Below, one piece after another: positions 7,428 through 16,754 of a DNA stretch of 64,000 bases (positions within the stretch are counted from its first letter, which is position 1; each line of letters starts with the position of its first letter). The stretch comes from Pseudomonas sp. MYb118 (GTDB lineage: Bacteria > Pseudomonadota > Gammaproteobacteria > Pseudomonadales > Pseudomonadaceae). The position numbers were made by a program, and so were the translations under genes. Under the pieces are notes generated by a model that was not told the DNA's origin, made no database searches, and was given only the letters and a program-made list of their open reading frames with translations. The stretch spans positions 1,674,001-1,738,000 of the forward strand of contig NZ_JBFRXN010000002.1 in NCBI RefSeq assembly GCF_040947875.1, given 5' to 3'.

Positions 7428-8390
7428 ATGCGTAAGTCATTGATGCGTATGACATTGCGTCAATTGCAGATTTTCAATGAAGTCTGTGATCTGCGCTCCT
7501 ACAGCCGCGCTGCCGACGAAATGTCGCTGACGCAACCCGCCGTCAGCCTGCAGATTCGCCAGCTCGAAGAGCTGATTGGTCAACCTTTGTTCGATTATGT
7601 CGGCAAAAAGCTCTATATGACCGAAGCCGCTGAAGCGCTTCAGCGGGCGAGCCGGGACATTTTCGGCCGCCTGGAAAACCTCGATATGCAGCTGTCGGAC
7701 ATGCAGGGTTCGTTGCAGGGCCAACTGAAACTGGCCATCGAATCCAGCGCCAAGTATTTCGTGCCGCACCTGTTTGCCGCGTTCAAGCGCCAGCACCCGG
7801 AGGTCAACCTGCAACTGACGGTGGTCAACCGCGGCCAGGTGATCCGTCGCCTCTCCGACAACCGCGATGACCTGGTGATCATGTCCATGGTGCCGCAGGA
7901 CATGGGCCTGGAGTTCCTGCCCTTCCTCAACAACCCGATCGTGGCCGTCGCGCCGCCCGATCATCCCTTGTGCCACATGGGCCCGCTGCGCTTGCAGGAC
8001 CTTGAACCCTACACCCTGCTGCTGCGCGAGCCTGGCTCGGGTACGCGCATGGCGTGCGAGGAGTATTTCAAGGAGAAGCGCGTGCACTTCAACCAGACCC
8101 AGGAAGTCTCGTCGGCCGAAGCCCAGCGTGAATGTGTACTGGCGGGTCTGGGCGTCGCGCTGATGACGCGCCACGCCCTGAACCTGGAATTGGCGACCGG
8201 CGGCCTGGTCGAGCTACCGGTCGAGGAGCTGCCGCTGTTTCGCAGTTGGTGCCTGGTCCAGGCCAAGGCCAAGCGGCTGTCGCCGGTGGCCCACGCATTC
8301 CTTGCGTTCATCCGCAGCGAACGGGTGCAGATCAGTGGCCTGGTTGAGCGTTTCGACGGGAAGCTGCGGGCGATGCCTGCCAGAAATTGA
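7428..8390 (+). CDS. LysR-family transcriptional regulator of the pyruvate carboxylase genes
   Basis: The 320-residue protein has the standard LysR layout. The winged helix lies near residues 8-67 (MTLRQLQIFNEVCDLRSYSRAADEM.. with the recognition region LTQPAVSLQIRQLEELIG). A linker and two periplasmic-binding-protein-like effector subdomains follow. ATGs at 7428, 7443 and 7449 are all possible starts; the first is followed by two Met residues before the conserved helix. It is divergent from pycA, and the equivalent P. aeruginosa gene beside pycA is a known regulator (PycR), so control of anaplerosis is the best guess. Its 3' end overlaps a small convergent gene by 59 bases. Confidence 0.9.
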   Translation: MRKSLMRMTLRQLQIFNEVCDLRSYSRAADEMSLTQPAVSLQIRQLEELIGQPLFDYVGKKLYMTEAAEALQRASRDIFGRLENLDMQLSDMQGSLQGQLKLAIESSAKYFVPHLFAAFKRQHPEVNLQLTVVNRGQVIRRLSDNRDDLVIMSMVPQDMGLEFLPFLNNPIVAVAPPDHPLCHMGPLRLQDLEPYTLLLREPGSGTRMACEEYFKEKRVHFNQTQEVSSAEAQRECVLAGLGVALMTRHALNLELATGGLVELPVEELPLFRSWCLVQAKAKRLSPVAHAFLAFIRSERVQISGLVERFDGKLRAMPARN

Positions 8391-8541
8391 GTTCCAGCTC
8401 CGGGAAGTCACCGATCTCGGCCATCAACTGGCGGCGCTCGCAGCGATCTTCGATGGCGCGGCGAAACTCCATGCGGCGCTGGTCTTCCTGTTGACGACGG
8501 GTTCTGACAGCGCTGTTGCGTTCTTCGTAGGGCTGGGCCAT
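8332..8541 (-). CDS. Small conserved, highly charged protein (possibly the PA3496 family)
   Basis: The 69-residue protein starts MAQPYEERNSAVRTRRQQED and is rich in Arg, Glu and Gln up to residue ~48, with a looser tail. I think it belongs to a small Pseudomonas family (PA3496-like, called envelope integrity protein in some annotations), but I recall this only loosely. A TTGGGAG ribosome-binding site lies seven bases before the ATG, which supports translation. The last 59 bases overlap the LysR gene on the other strand. No signal peptide or membrane segment is visible. Confidence 0.55.
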   Translation of the reverse strand: MAQPYEERNSAVRTRRQQEDQRRMEFRRAIEDRCERRQLMAEIGDFPELELNFWQASPAASRRNAQPGH

Positions 8542-8649
8542 TTCGAGTCTCCCAAGGCGAGTACGGGAGTTACAGGATGGGCGCGGGGGATGACGGTTTG
8601 GCGGCGGGTGGGTTACAGGCTCGTGAAAGTTGTTGATCCGGAGGGCCTT

Positions 8650-8722
8650 ATCGCGAGCAGGCTCGCTCCCACAGCTTGCCTTGTGAACACCGATCCATTG
8701 TGGGAGCGAGCCTGCTCGCGAT
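8650..8722. repeat. REPIN: two inverted REP elements
   Basis: ATCGCGAGCAGGCTCGCTCC (from 8650) and its inverted partner GGAGCGAGCCTGCTCGCGAT (ending 8722) flank a spacer of about 27 bases. This is the paired-REP form that is mobilised in pseudomonads by RAYT transposases; no RAYT gene is in the window. It lies between the convergent ends of the small ORF/LysR pair and the RpiR gene. Confidence 0.9.
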
Positions 8723-8756
8723 CAAGGTCGATACGACCTTGCGATGACGCCAGTCA

Positions 8757-9623
8757 TCAATCATCCAGCGCTTTCACCGCCTTGGGCGACAAGCGCAAGC
8801 TGCGCAGGCTGCGCTTGACGCTCTTGAGGTGGTTGACCAGGCTCGGCCCGCGCGCCATGGCCACGCCCATCGCCAGCACGTCGATCACCACCAGGTGGGC
8901 AATGCGCGAGGTCAAAGGCGTATAAATCTCGGTGTCTTCGTGCACGTCGATGGCCAGGTTGACGGTCGACAGCTCGGCGAGCGGCGTCTGGCTCGGGCAC
9001 AGGGTGATCAGCGAGGCGCCGCTTTCGCGCACCAGGTTCGCCGTGATCAACAGGTCCTTGGAGCGCCCCGACTGGGAAATGCAGATCGCCACGTCGCTGG
9101 GCTTGAGCGTCACCGCCGACATCGCCTGCATGTGCGGGTCGGAGTAGGCAGCCGCCGTCAGCAGCAGGCGGAAGAACTTGTGCTGGGCATCCGCCGCCAC
9201 CGCGCCCGAGGCCCCGAAGCCGTAGAACTCGACGCGCTGGGCCTGGGACATCAGCGACACCGCCCGCTGCAATTCCACCGGATCGAGCTTCTCACGAACC
9301 TCCATCAGGGTGTGCAGGGTGGTGTCGAAAATTTTCAGGCTGTAGTCAGCGACCGAGTCGTCTTCATGGATGGCGAACTGGCCAAAACTCGCCCCCGCCG
9401 CCAGGCTCTGCGCCAGCTTGAGCTTGAGGTCCTGGAACCCGGAACAGCCGATGGCCCGGCAGAAACGCACGATGGTCGGCTCGCTGATGCCCACGCTGTG
9501 GGCCAGATCGGCCATGGAACTGTGCATCACCGCCGCGGGGTCAAGCAGCACGTGGTCGGCGACCTTGAGCTCCGACTTGCGTAACAGGTGACGTGACTGG
9601 GCGATGTGTTGCAGCAGATTCAA
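8757..9623 (-). CDS. RpiR/HexR-like transcriptional regulator with SIS sugar-phosphate domain
   Basis: The 288-residue protein has an amino-terminal HTH_6 domain (about 1-77, with ADLAHSVGISEPTIVRFCRA as the recognition part) and a SIS domain (about 125-260, FYGFGASGAVAADAQHKFFR and ISQSGRSKDLL) that binds phosphosugars. HexR of this family represses glucose catabolic genes and senses keto-deoxy-phosphogluconate. This copy is not next to zwf-edd-eda but next to pycAB and its LysR gene, as is the P. aeruginosa PA5438-type regulator, so it may link sugar-phosphate level to anaplerosis. A perfect HexR-like palindrome lies 48 bases upstream. Confidence 0.9.
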   Translation of the reverse strand: MNLLQHIAQSRHLLRKSELKVADHVLLDPAAVMHSSMADLAHSVGISEPTIVRFCRAIGCSGFQDLKLKLAQSLAAGASFGQFAIHEDDSVADYSLKIFDTTLHTLMEVREKLDPVELQRAVSLMSQAQRVEFYGFGASGAVAADAQHKFFRLLLTAAAYSDPHMQAMSAVTLKPSDVAICISQSGRSKDLLITANLVRESGASLITLCPSQTPLAELSTVNLAIDVHEDTEIYTPLTSRIAHLVVIDVLAMGVAMARGPSLVNHLKSVKRSLRSLRLSPKAVKALDD

Positions 9624-9670
9624 GGGCCTGGACTCTTTGTTATGGGCAGGTGCCGGAGATGTAGCAAGCT

Positions 9671-9685
9671 TGTAGTTATACTACA
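9671..9685. promoter_or_regulatory. HexR-like operator upstream of the RpiR-family gene
   Basis: TGTAGTTATACTACA is a perfect palindrome with six-base arms and a three-base centre. It closely resembles the HexR box of gammaproteobacteria (TGTAATTnnATTACA type). It is 48 bases upstream of the regulator's start and no other gene starts nearby, which argues for autoregulation. Confidence 0.7.
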
Positions 9686-9779
9686 TGAATCGGCTTTCTG
9701 CCTGCTCAAATGCGTAACCAAATAGCGCCTGACGGCTTGGTTTTGGCAAGGAAGGCCAGATGTAGCGGTTATGGCGGGA

Positions 9780-12644
9780 CTATTCGCCCTGCGCTCGCAA
9801 CAGCACGGCCAACGCCTGCGCCTCGATAGGCCGGCTGATCAGGTAGCCCTGCACCTCATCACAACGCTCGCCCTGCAAAAATTCGAGCTGCTCAGCCAGT
9901 TCCACCCCTTCGGCCACCACCTTCAGCGACAAGCCGTGGGCCATAGCGATGATCGCCCGCGTGATCGCCGCATCCACCGTGCCCTCCCCCAGGCCCCGAA
10001 TGAACGCCTGATCAATCTTCACGTAGTCCACCGGAATGCGCTTGAGGTAGCTCAGCGACGAATAGCCGGTACCGAAGTCGTCGATGGCCAGCTTGACCCC
10101 CAGATCACGCAGTTGCTGGAAGGTCGCGATGATGTGTTCGACGCTGTCCAGCAGGTGGCTTTCAGTGAGTTCCAGTTCCAGGTAGTGCGGCGCCAGGCCG
10201 GTTTCTTCCAGCACCTGACGCACCAGGCTGACCAACTTGCCCTGGCGCAGCTGGTGCACCGACAGGTTGACCGACACCCGGATCGGCTCCAGGCCCTGGC
10301 GTTGCCATTCGCACGCCTGCCAGCAGGCCTGACGCAGCACGAATTCGCCGATGGGGCCGATCAGCCCGGTTTCTTCGGCCAGGCCGATGAAGTCTCCCGG
10401 CGGGACATTGCCCAATATCGGATGGTCCCACCGCACCAGCGCTTCAGCAGCATTCAGCCGGCCAGTAGCGAGGCACAACTTGGGTTGGTAGAACACGCTC
10501 AGCTGTTTTTCTTCGATGGCCTTGCGCAAGCGGTTTTCCAGTTGCAGGCGCTCAAGGGTGCTGGCTTGCAGGCTGTCGGTGTAGAACTGGAAATTGTTAC
10601 CGCCCAAGTGCTTGGCGTGCTGCATGGCCATGTTCGACTGGCTCACCAGCGCGGAAATTTCCCGCGCGTTGTCCGGCAGCATGCTGATGCCCATGGACGC
10701 GCTGACCACCAGCTCGTGCCCATCGACCGTCACCGGCACGCGCAGTTTGGTCGACAGTCGCGTCGCGACCCGCGCCAGGCTCGACAGCGTGCCGTAGGCG
10801 TCGAACAGCACCGCGAATTCATCACCGGACAGCCGCGCGATGGTGTCCGCCTCCGGCAACGCATTGACCAGGCGCCGGGCCATTTTCTGCAACAGCTGGT
10901 CGGCAACTTCATGGCCCAGGCTGTCATTGAGCAGCTTGAAACGGTCCAGGTTGATGTGCAAAAGCGCCAGGCTGCGACCACCCTGGCGCACCCGCTGATG
11001 GGCCTCGCGCAAGCGTTCGCGGAACAGCGAGCGGTTGGCCAGCCCGGTCAGTTCGTCGTAGTGGGTCAGGTAGCGCATGCGCTCTTCGGATTCGCGGCGC
11101 GCCGACAGATCGGCGAAGAAGCCTACGATATGACTGATGTTTCCCCGTGTATCGCGCACGGTGTTCAATTGCAGCCATTGTGGGTAGAGCTCGCCGTTCT
11201 TGCGCGTTTCCACCAGCTCGCCCTGCCAGCTGCCGTGTTGCTCCAGCGCCTGATGGATCGCCCCGTAGTGACGGCGGGCGTCCCGACTGCAGGGCAGTTC
11301 GACGACGTTACGCCCGATCATGTCGTCCAGGTCATAGCCCGTTAATTGGCTGAAAGCCTGGTTGACGGCAATGAGGGCGTAGTTCGGGTCGAAAATCATG
11401 ATGCCTTCACTGGCGGCTTCAAACACCGTAGCCGCCAATTGCTGTTGCGCCTCCAGCCCTTTGCTGGCGGTGATGTCGCGGCGGGTACCGACCATGCGGA
11501 TCACCCGGCCGCTCTCCGTACGCTCGACCGCGCGGCCACGGTCCTCGATCCAGACCCAGTGGCCAGCGCCGTGACGCACGCGGTATTCGATCTGGTAGTC
11601 CTCGCTGCGCCCCTTCAAGTGCTCGATCAATGCGCGCTTGAGCGCCGGCAGATCGTCGGGATGCAAACGTGGAGTGAGATGGCCGAGCATCGCCGTGACG
11701 AACTCCGGATCGAGCCCGAACAACTCCTGGACGTGAGTGTGGTGGACTTCGTCGGTTTGCAGGTTCCAGTCCCACAACCCTAACTCACTGGCTTTCAACG
11801 CCAGGGCCAGCCGTGCTTCGCTTTTGCGCAGGGCCTGGTTGGCGGCGTCCAGTTCGAGACTGCGCTCGACGACGCGGGACTCCAGCCCGGACTGGATTTC
11901 ACGCAGCTCGTCTTCGGCACGGCGGCGCTGCTCGATCTCTTTGGCCAGCTCATGGTTCAACTGATCGCTGCGGGTTTGCGCCTGCTGCAAATGTTCGATC
12001 AGGGCCTGATTCTGGAAACGCCGCAGCAAGCCGCCGTCGATCAGCCGATTGACCTGCCAGGCCACCACGCTCAGCGCACCCAGCAGGATCAGCCCGAACC
12101 AGCCCCAGCCCTGCCCCTGCTCGTCCCCGCCCCAGAACAGGTAGCCGATCGCAGGCAACAGGCAGGGCAAGGTAAAGGACAGGAACGCCGGCAGGCTGAC
12201 GGCATAGGCCACGCTGGCCGAGAGCGCCGCCGCGCCGATCAGACCGAATACCCAGGCCTGCTGGATGAAGTTATCGGCGGGCACCAGGGCGATGCCGGCA
12301 CCGGCCAGGGTCAGGCCGGTCATGGCCGAACCGAGCAGGAACATGCGACGCCAGACGGGATGGGCCTGGCGGTTGGGAATCGCCGAATCGAAGGCCGCGA
12401 CCTGGATCACCCGCAGCGCCACCAGCGACAGCAGCCACACCAGCCAGACGGTGATCACGAAGTAGCGCTGCGGACTCCAGAGCAGTCCGGCGCAGACCAG
12501 GCCATTGATCAACATGAACAGGGTCGGCAACAGCGAGCCCTGGTACAGCAGGCGCGTACGCTCGACCGCCATTTGCATGGCGTACTGTTTGCGGATAACC
12601 CGGGGCTCCACAGTAGGGCCCGACAGGTCGGAGCTGAGGGTCAT
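9780..12644 (-). CDS. Membrane-anchored PAS-PAS-GGDEF-EAL cyclic-di-GMP protein
   Basis: From the ATG at 12644 the protein has 954 residues. There is a hydrophobic amino-terminal region (about 35-200, five or six membrane segments), a coiled coil (about 210-275) and two PAS domains (about 280-520). The GGDEF domain (about 525-690) has SGDEF at its active site, and the EAL domain (about 700-945) carries EALVRW, DDFGTGYSSLSYL and VVAEGVE. The Ser-for-Gly change still fits cyclase activity in some enzymes, but a regulatory role cannot be excluded; the EAL residues look intact, so phosphodiesterase activity is likely. The open frame continues far upstream to 14957, but that part is antisense to uvrD. 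It is divergent from uvrD, as is the P. aeruginosa PA5442 gene. Confidence 0.9.
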   Translation of the reverse strand: MTLSSDLSGPTVEPRVIRKQYAMQMAVERTRLLYQGSLLPTLFMLINGLVCAGLLWSPQRYFVITVWLVWLLSLVALRVIQVAAFDSAIPNRQAHPVWRRMFLLGSAMTGLTLAGAGIALVPADNFIQQAWVFGLIGAAALSASVAYAVSLPAFLSFTLPCLLPAIGYLFWGGDEQGQGWGWFGLILLGALSVVAWQVNRLIDGGLLRRFQNQALIEHLQQAQTRSDQLNHELAKEIEQRRRAEDELREIQSGLESRVVERSLELDAANQALRKSEARLALALKASELGLWDWNLQTDEVHHTHVQELFGLDPEFVTAMLGHLTPRLHPDDLPALKRALIEHLKGRSEDYQIEYRVRHGAGHWVWIEDRGRAVERTESGRVIRMVGTRRDITASKGLEAQQQLAATVFEAASEGIMIFDPNYALIAVNQAFSQLTGYDLDDMIGRNVVELPCSRDARRHYGAIHQALEQHGSWQGELVETRKNGELYPQWLQLNTVRDTRGNISHIVGFFADLSARRESEERMRYLTHYDELTGLANRSLFRERLREAHQRVRQGGRSLALLHINLDRFKLLNDSLGHEVADQLLQKMARRLVNALPEADTIARLSGDEFAVLFDAYGTLSSLARVATRLSTKLRVPVTVDGHELVVSASMGISMLPDNAREISALVSQSNMAMQHAKHLGGNNFQFYTDSLQASTLERLQLENRLRKAIEEKQLSVFYQPKLCLATGRLNAAEALVRWDHPILGNVPPGDFIGLAEETGLIGPIGEFVLRQACWQACEWQRQGLEPIRVSVNLSVHQLRQGKLVSLVRQVLEETGLAPHYLELELTESHLLDSVEHIIATFQQLRDLGVKLAIDDFGTGYSSLSYLKRIPVDYVKIDQAFIRGLGEGTVDAAITRAIIAMAHGLSLKVVAEGVELAEQLEFLQGERCDEVQGYLISRPIEAQALAVLLRAQGE

Positions 12645-12899
12645 AGACAATGTTCTTGTTCTTATAATGATGAGCTGAGCCCGAACGTGGACGGAGCATA
12701 CACAAGCCAATGACCTTACCAAACTGCTCCAGATCATAAATTCGACAAAAGTCCTCAGCCCTTCGACCCCCGTGAACCCTGCAAGCGAGCCCCGCCAACG
12801 ACTGCAGCGGATGACCGACCGGTCGTCCTGCGCGCCTCTTTCATCGGCTAAAGCAAAGCGATGTTTGCCCGGTGTGACGCGGCCCCCTAGAATGCCCCG

Positions 12900-15083
12900 A
12901 TGCGCGATGATCTCTCCCTTCTGCTGAACTCCCTCAACGATGCCCAACGGCAGGCCGTAGCCGCCCCCGTGGGTCGTCAGTTGGTCCTGGCCGGTGCTGG
13001 CTCCGGTAAAACCCGAGTGCTGGTGCACCGTATCGCCTGGTTGATCCAGGTCGAAAACGCCTCGCCCCACTCGATCCTGTCGGTGACCTTCACCAACAAG
13101 GCCGCTGCCGAGATGCGTCACCGCATCGAGCAGTTGATGGGTATCAACCCGGCCGGCATGTGGGTCGGCACCTTCCACGGCCTGGCGCACCGCCTGCTGC
13201 GGGCGCACTGGCAGGAAGCCGGCCTGAGCCAGACCTTCCAGATTCTCGACAGCGACGACCAGCAGCGCCTGGTCAAGCGGGTGATCCGCGAGCTGGGCCT
13301 GGACGAACAACGCTGGCCGGCCCGTCAGGCCCAGTGGTTCATCAACGGGCAGAAAGACGAAGGTCTGCGCCCGCAACACATTCAAGCCAGTGGCGATCTG
13401 TTCCTGGCGACCATGCGCAGCATCTACGAAGCCTACGAGGCCGCGTGCCTGCGCGCGGGCGTCATCGACTTCTCCGAGCTGCTGCTGCGCGCCCTGGACC
13501 TGTGGCGCGATCACCCAGGCCTGCTGGCGCATTACCAGAAGCGCTTCCGCCACATCCTGGTGGACGAGTTCCAGGACACCAACGCCGTGCAGTACGCCTG
13601 GTTGCGTCTGCTGGCCAAGGGTGGCGACAGCCTGATGGTGGTCGGCGACGACGATCAGTCGATCTACGGCTGGCGTGGCGCGAAAATCGAGAACATCTAC
13701 CAGTACTCCGATGATTTCCCGGACGCCGAGATCATCCGCCTGGAGCAGAACTACCGCTCCACCGCCGGTATCCTCAAGGCCGCCAACGCCCTGATCGCCA
13801 ACAATACCGGGCGCATGGGCAAGGAGCTGTGGACCGACGGCGGCGATGGCGAAGCGATCAACCTGTACGCGGCCTTCAACGAGCACGACGAAGCACGCTA
13901 CGTGGTGGAAACCATCGAAAGCGCGCTGAAAACCGGCCTGGCTCGCAGCGATATCGCGATTCTGTACCGCTCCAACGCCCAATCGCGCGTTTTGGAAGAA
14001 GCTTTGCTGCGTGAGCGCATTCCATATCGCATCTACGGCGGCCAGCGCTTCTTCGAACGAGCTGAAATCAAGAACGCCATGGCTTACCTGCGCTTGCTGG
14101 AAGGCCGGGGCAACGATGCCGCGCTGGAACGGGTGATCAACGTACCGACCCGCGGCATCGGCGAAAAAACCGTCGAGGCCATTCGCGAACACGCACGCCA
14201 CAGCGATGTATCCATGTGGGAAGCGATGCGCCAGCTGATCGCCAACAAAGGCGTGACGGGCCGTGCTGCCGGCGCCCTGGGCGCGTTCATGGAACTGATC
14301 GAAAACCTCGCTGCCAAGTGCATCGAGATGCCGCTGCACCTGATGACCCAGACGGTCATCGAGCAGTCCGGGCTGATCGCCTACCACGAAGCGGAAAAAG
14401 GCGAGAAAGGCCAGGCTCGGGTGGAAAACCTTGAGGAACTGGTCAGCGCCGCGCGCAACTTCGAGAACACCGAAGAGGACGAGGACCTGACGCCATTGGC
14501 GGCGTTCCTCGGCCATGCATCGCTGGAGGCCGGGGACACCCAGGCCGACGAGCACGAAGACAGCATCCAGTTGATGACCTTGCACAGCGCCAAGGGCCTG
14601 GAGTTCCCGTACGTGTTCCTGGTGGGCATGGAAGAAGGCCTGTTCCCGCACAAGATGAGCCTGGAAGAACCCGGCCGCCTGGAAGAAGAGCGGCGCCTGG
14701 CCTACGTCGGCATCACCCGCGCCATGCAGAACCTGGTGATGACCTACGCGGAGACCCGCCGCCTGTACGGCAGCGAGACCTACAACAAGGTCTCGCGCTT
14801 CGTACGCGAGGTTCCGAAAGGGCTGGTCCAGGAAGTGCGGCTGTCCAACAGTGTCAGCCGTCCATTCGGTGGCGGCCAGCAGCAAAGTACATCCAGCCTG
14901 TTCAGCGGTAGCGAAATCCCGCAGACCGGCTTCACCCTGGGCCAGGCCGTGCGCCACTCGGTGTTCGGCGACGGCGTGATCCTCAACTTCGAAGGCGCTG
15001 GCGCGCAGGCGCGGGTGCAGGTGAACTTCAGCGAAGGCAGCAAGTGGCTGATGCTGGGGTATGCGAAGCTGGAAGCGATCTGA
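12900..15083 (+). CDS. uvrD: DNA helicase II, UvrD
   Basis: The 727-residue SF1A helicase unwinds DNA 3'-5' in nucleotide excision repair and mismatch repair. Walker A is AGAGSGKTRVL (about 30-40). Motif Ia follows as SVTFTNKAAAEM, Walker B as LVDEFQDTN, motif III as VVGDDDQSIYGWRGA and motif IV as LEQNYRS. Motif V is TLHSAKGLEF and motif VI is RRLAYVGITRAM. The carboxyl-terminal Tudor-like domain (GQAVRHSVFGDGVILNFEG) that contacts RNA polymerase is present. Length and motifs are normal. A REPIN follows the stop. I saw no obvious LexA box in the upstream region. Confidence 0.97.
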   Translation: MRDDLSLLLNSLNDAQRQAVAAPVGRQLVLAGAGSGKTRVLVHRIAWLIQVENASPHSILSVTFTNKAAAEMRHRIEQLMGINPAGMWVGTFHGLAHRLLRAHWQEAGLSQTFQILDSDDQQRLVKRVIRELGLDEQRWPARQAQWFINGQKDEGLRPQHIQASGDLFLATMRSIYEAYEAACLRAGVIDFSELLLRALDLWRDHPGLLAHYQKRFRHILVDEFQDTNAVQYAWLRLLAKGGDSLMVVGDDDQSIYGWRGAKIENIYQYSDDFPDAEIIRLEQNYRSTAGILKAANALIANNTGRMGKELWTDGGDGEAINLYAAFNEHDEARYVVETIESALKTGLARSDIAILYRSNAQSRVLEEALLRERIPYRIYGGQRFFERAEIKNAMAYLRLLEGRGNDAALERVINVPTRGIGEKTVEAIREHARHSDVSMWEAMRQLIANKGVTGRAAGALGAFMELIENLAAKCIEMPLHLMTQTVIEQSGLIAYHEAEKGEKGQARVENLEELVSAARNFENTEEDEDLTPLAAFLGHASLEAGDTQADEHEDSIQLMTLHSAKGLEFPYVFLVGMEEGLFPHKMSLEEPGRLEEERRLAYVGITRAMQNLVMTYAETRRLYGSETYNKVSRFVREVPKGLVQEVRLSNSVSRPFGGGQQQSTSSLFSGSEIPQTGFTLGQAVRHSVFGDGVILNFEGAGAQARVQVNFSEGSKWLMLGYAKLEAI

Positions 15084-15103
15084 CGATACCGTTGGCGCTT
15101 CCT

Positions 15104-15193
15104 TGTGGGAGCGAGCCTGCTCGCGATAGCCGTGGATCAGTCAATACTGATGTGGCTGGTACACCGCAATCGCGAGCAAGCTCGCTCCTACAG
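15104..15193. repeat. REPIN downstream of uvrD
   Basis: TGTGGGAGCGAGCCTGCTCG from 15104 and the inverted GCGAGCAAGCTCGCTCCTAC ending at 15192 flank a spacer of about 42 bases. The two arms differ slightly (CAGGC against CAAGC). Confidence 0.85.
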
Positions 15194-15226
15194 TGGCGCA
15201 GCGGGCGGTCATGACAAGGAGCAAGC

Positions 15227-15667
15227 ATGGGCTCGGGTTTCTTTTCTTCCTGGACGTTCTGGGCGCTGTTGTCTGCTGCTTTCGCGGCGTTGACCGCCAT
15301 TTTCGCGAAAATAGGCGTGGAAAACGTCAACTCGGACTTCGCCACGCTGCTGCGTACTGTGGTGGTGCTGGTCAGCCTGGCCTTGATTTTGTACGCCACG
15401 GGCCAATATCAGTCTTTGGGCTCGATCTCGCCGAGAAGTTATCTGTTCCTGCTGCTGTCCGGGCTTGCGACCGGCGCCTCGTGGATCTGCTACTTCCGTG
15501 CGCTGAAAGTCGGTCCGGCCTCGCTGGTCGCACCGGTGGACAAGCTCAGCGTGGTCCTCGTGGCCGTGCTCGGCGTGATGCTGCTGGACGAGAAACTCGA
15601 CCTGCGCCAATGGGGCGGTATCGGTCTGATCACCGCGGGTGTGGTGATGCTGGCGTTACGACGCTGA
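15227..15667 (+). CDS. Single-domain EamA/DMT-superfamily membrane protein
   Basis: The 146-residue protein has four to five hydrophobic helices and one EamA domain: SAAFAALTAIFAKIGVENVN at the start and LVAPVDKLSVVLVAVLGVMLLDEKL near the end. Such half-length drug/metabolite transporters work as dimers. The substrate is unknown. An AAGGAG site lies just before the ATG (15227), and the gene stands alone between a REPIN and the Tim44-like gene. Confidence 0.85.
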   Translation: MGSGFFSSWTFWALLSAAFAALTAIFAKIGVENVNSDFATLLRTVVVLVSLALILYATGQYQSLGSISPRSYLFLLLSGLATGASWICYFRALKVGPASLVAPVDKLSVVLVAVLGVMLLDEKLDLRQWGGIGLITAGVVMLALRR

Positions 15668-15847
15668 GGCATCTTCCTACAGAACTTATCTACCTATCCT
15701 ACTGACCAAAGTTAACAGGCCTTATTGCGCTGACTGGAGCTGAACCCAACCTGTCAGGCAAAAGCCCGAAACAATCTGCCGCTAGCCAGTCACCCTTCAG
15801 CTGTGCAACATGGCGACGCGTGCCATCCACAAATGGGAATTCCCTTT

Positions 15848-16717
15848 ATGAAACGTTTTCTTAGCATCGCCATGGCGTTGTGCATCGGCCTGACGATGAG
15901 CCTCGACGCCAACGCCAAGCGCTTTGGTGGCGGCAAGAGCTCCGGCGCCGCGCCGACTCACCAGACCAGCCAAATGGCTCCTTCTTCTGCTGCAGGTGGC
16001 GCTGCTGCCACTGCGGGCGCGGCCGGTGCCGCTGGCGCTGCCGCCAAGGCTGGCGGTGCCTCTCGCTGGCTCGGCCCTCTGGCCGGTATCGCCGCCGGTG
16101 GCCTGTTGGCGTCCATGTTCATGGGCGACGGCTTCCAGGGCATGCAGTTCTTCGACATCCTGATCATGGCGGTCATTGCCTTCCTGGCCTTCCGCTTCTT
16201 CGCCGCCCGTCGTCGCAAGCAGCAGGAGCAACTGGCTCCAGCCGGCGCGCCGATGCAGCGTGAAGTGTTCGAGCAGAAGCCATCCATGGGCTCGATCTTC
16301 GGTGGTTCGGCCGCGCCAGTTGCCGCTCGCCCGGTGATCAATGCGCCAGCCTGGTTCAACGAGCACAGCTTCATCGAGGCCGCCCGTACCCACTTCCAGT
16401 CCCTGCAACAACACTGGGACGCCAACGAAATGGACAAGATTGCCGAGTTCGTGACTCCGCAACTGCTCGAGTTCCTCAAGCGCGAGCGTGCCGACCTGGG
16501 TGATGGCTTCCAGTCCACCTACATCGACAACCTCAATGTACAACTGGAAGGCGTTGATGACCGCGCCGACAAGACTATCGCCACCCTGACCTTCAGCGGC
16601 GTGTCGAAGACCTCGCGTTTCGACCAGGGCGAAGTGTTCAGCGAAAGCTGGAACATGGAACGCGCCCAGGGTGAAAACCAGCCTTGGCTGGTGGCCGGTA
16701 TCCGCCAGAACGGCTGA
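15848..16717 (+). CDS. Tim44-like domain exported protein
   Basis: The 289-residue protein begins with a signal peptide (KRFLSIAMALCIGLTMSLDA, cleavage near residue 23). A KRFGGGKSSG Gly/Ser/Ala-rich linker and a membrane segment (about 88-120) follow, and then a Tim44-like domain from about residue 165 (FIEAARTHFQSLQQHWDANEMDKIAEFVTPQLLEF). Bacterial Tim44-like proteins are membrane associated and poorly understood. An open frame begins at 15803, but the ATG at 15848 gives a clean signal peptide. A strong terminator follows. Confidence 0.9.
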   Translation: MKRFLSIAMALCIGLTMSLDANAKRFGGGKSSGAAPTHQTSQMAPSSAAGGAAATAGAAGAAGAAAKAGGASRWLGPLAGIAAGGLLASMFMGDGFQGMQFFDILIMAVIAFLAFRFFAARRRKQQEQLAPAGAPMQREVFEQKPSMGSIFGGSAAPVAARPVINAPAWFNEHSFIEAARTHFQSLQQHWDANEMDKIAEFVTPQLLEFLKRERADLGDGFQSTYIDNLNVQLEGVDDRADKTIATLTFSGVSKTSRFDQGEVFSESWNMERAQGENQPWLVAGIRQNG

Positions 16718-16754
16718 TCCGCCCTGCGTTCGATGTGACGCAACGCTGTCTAAT

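Noticed and set aside
8757..9623. Assignment as the main HexR of glucose catabolism
   Set aside because: The gene is not beside zwf-pgl-eda, and its position beside pycAB matches a different RpiR paralogue; I therefore call it HexR-like only.
12645..14957. Upstream extension of the GGDEF/EAL frame, more than 700 codons antisense to uvrD
   Set aside because: It covers an unmistakable UvrD gene, has no GGDEF/EAL-type content, and the ATG at 12644 starts the hydrophobic domain normally.
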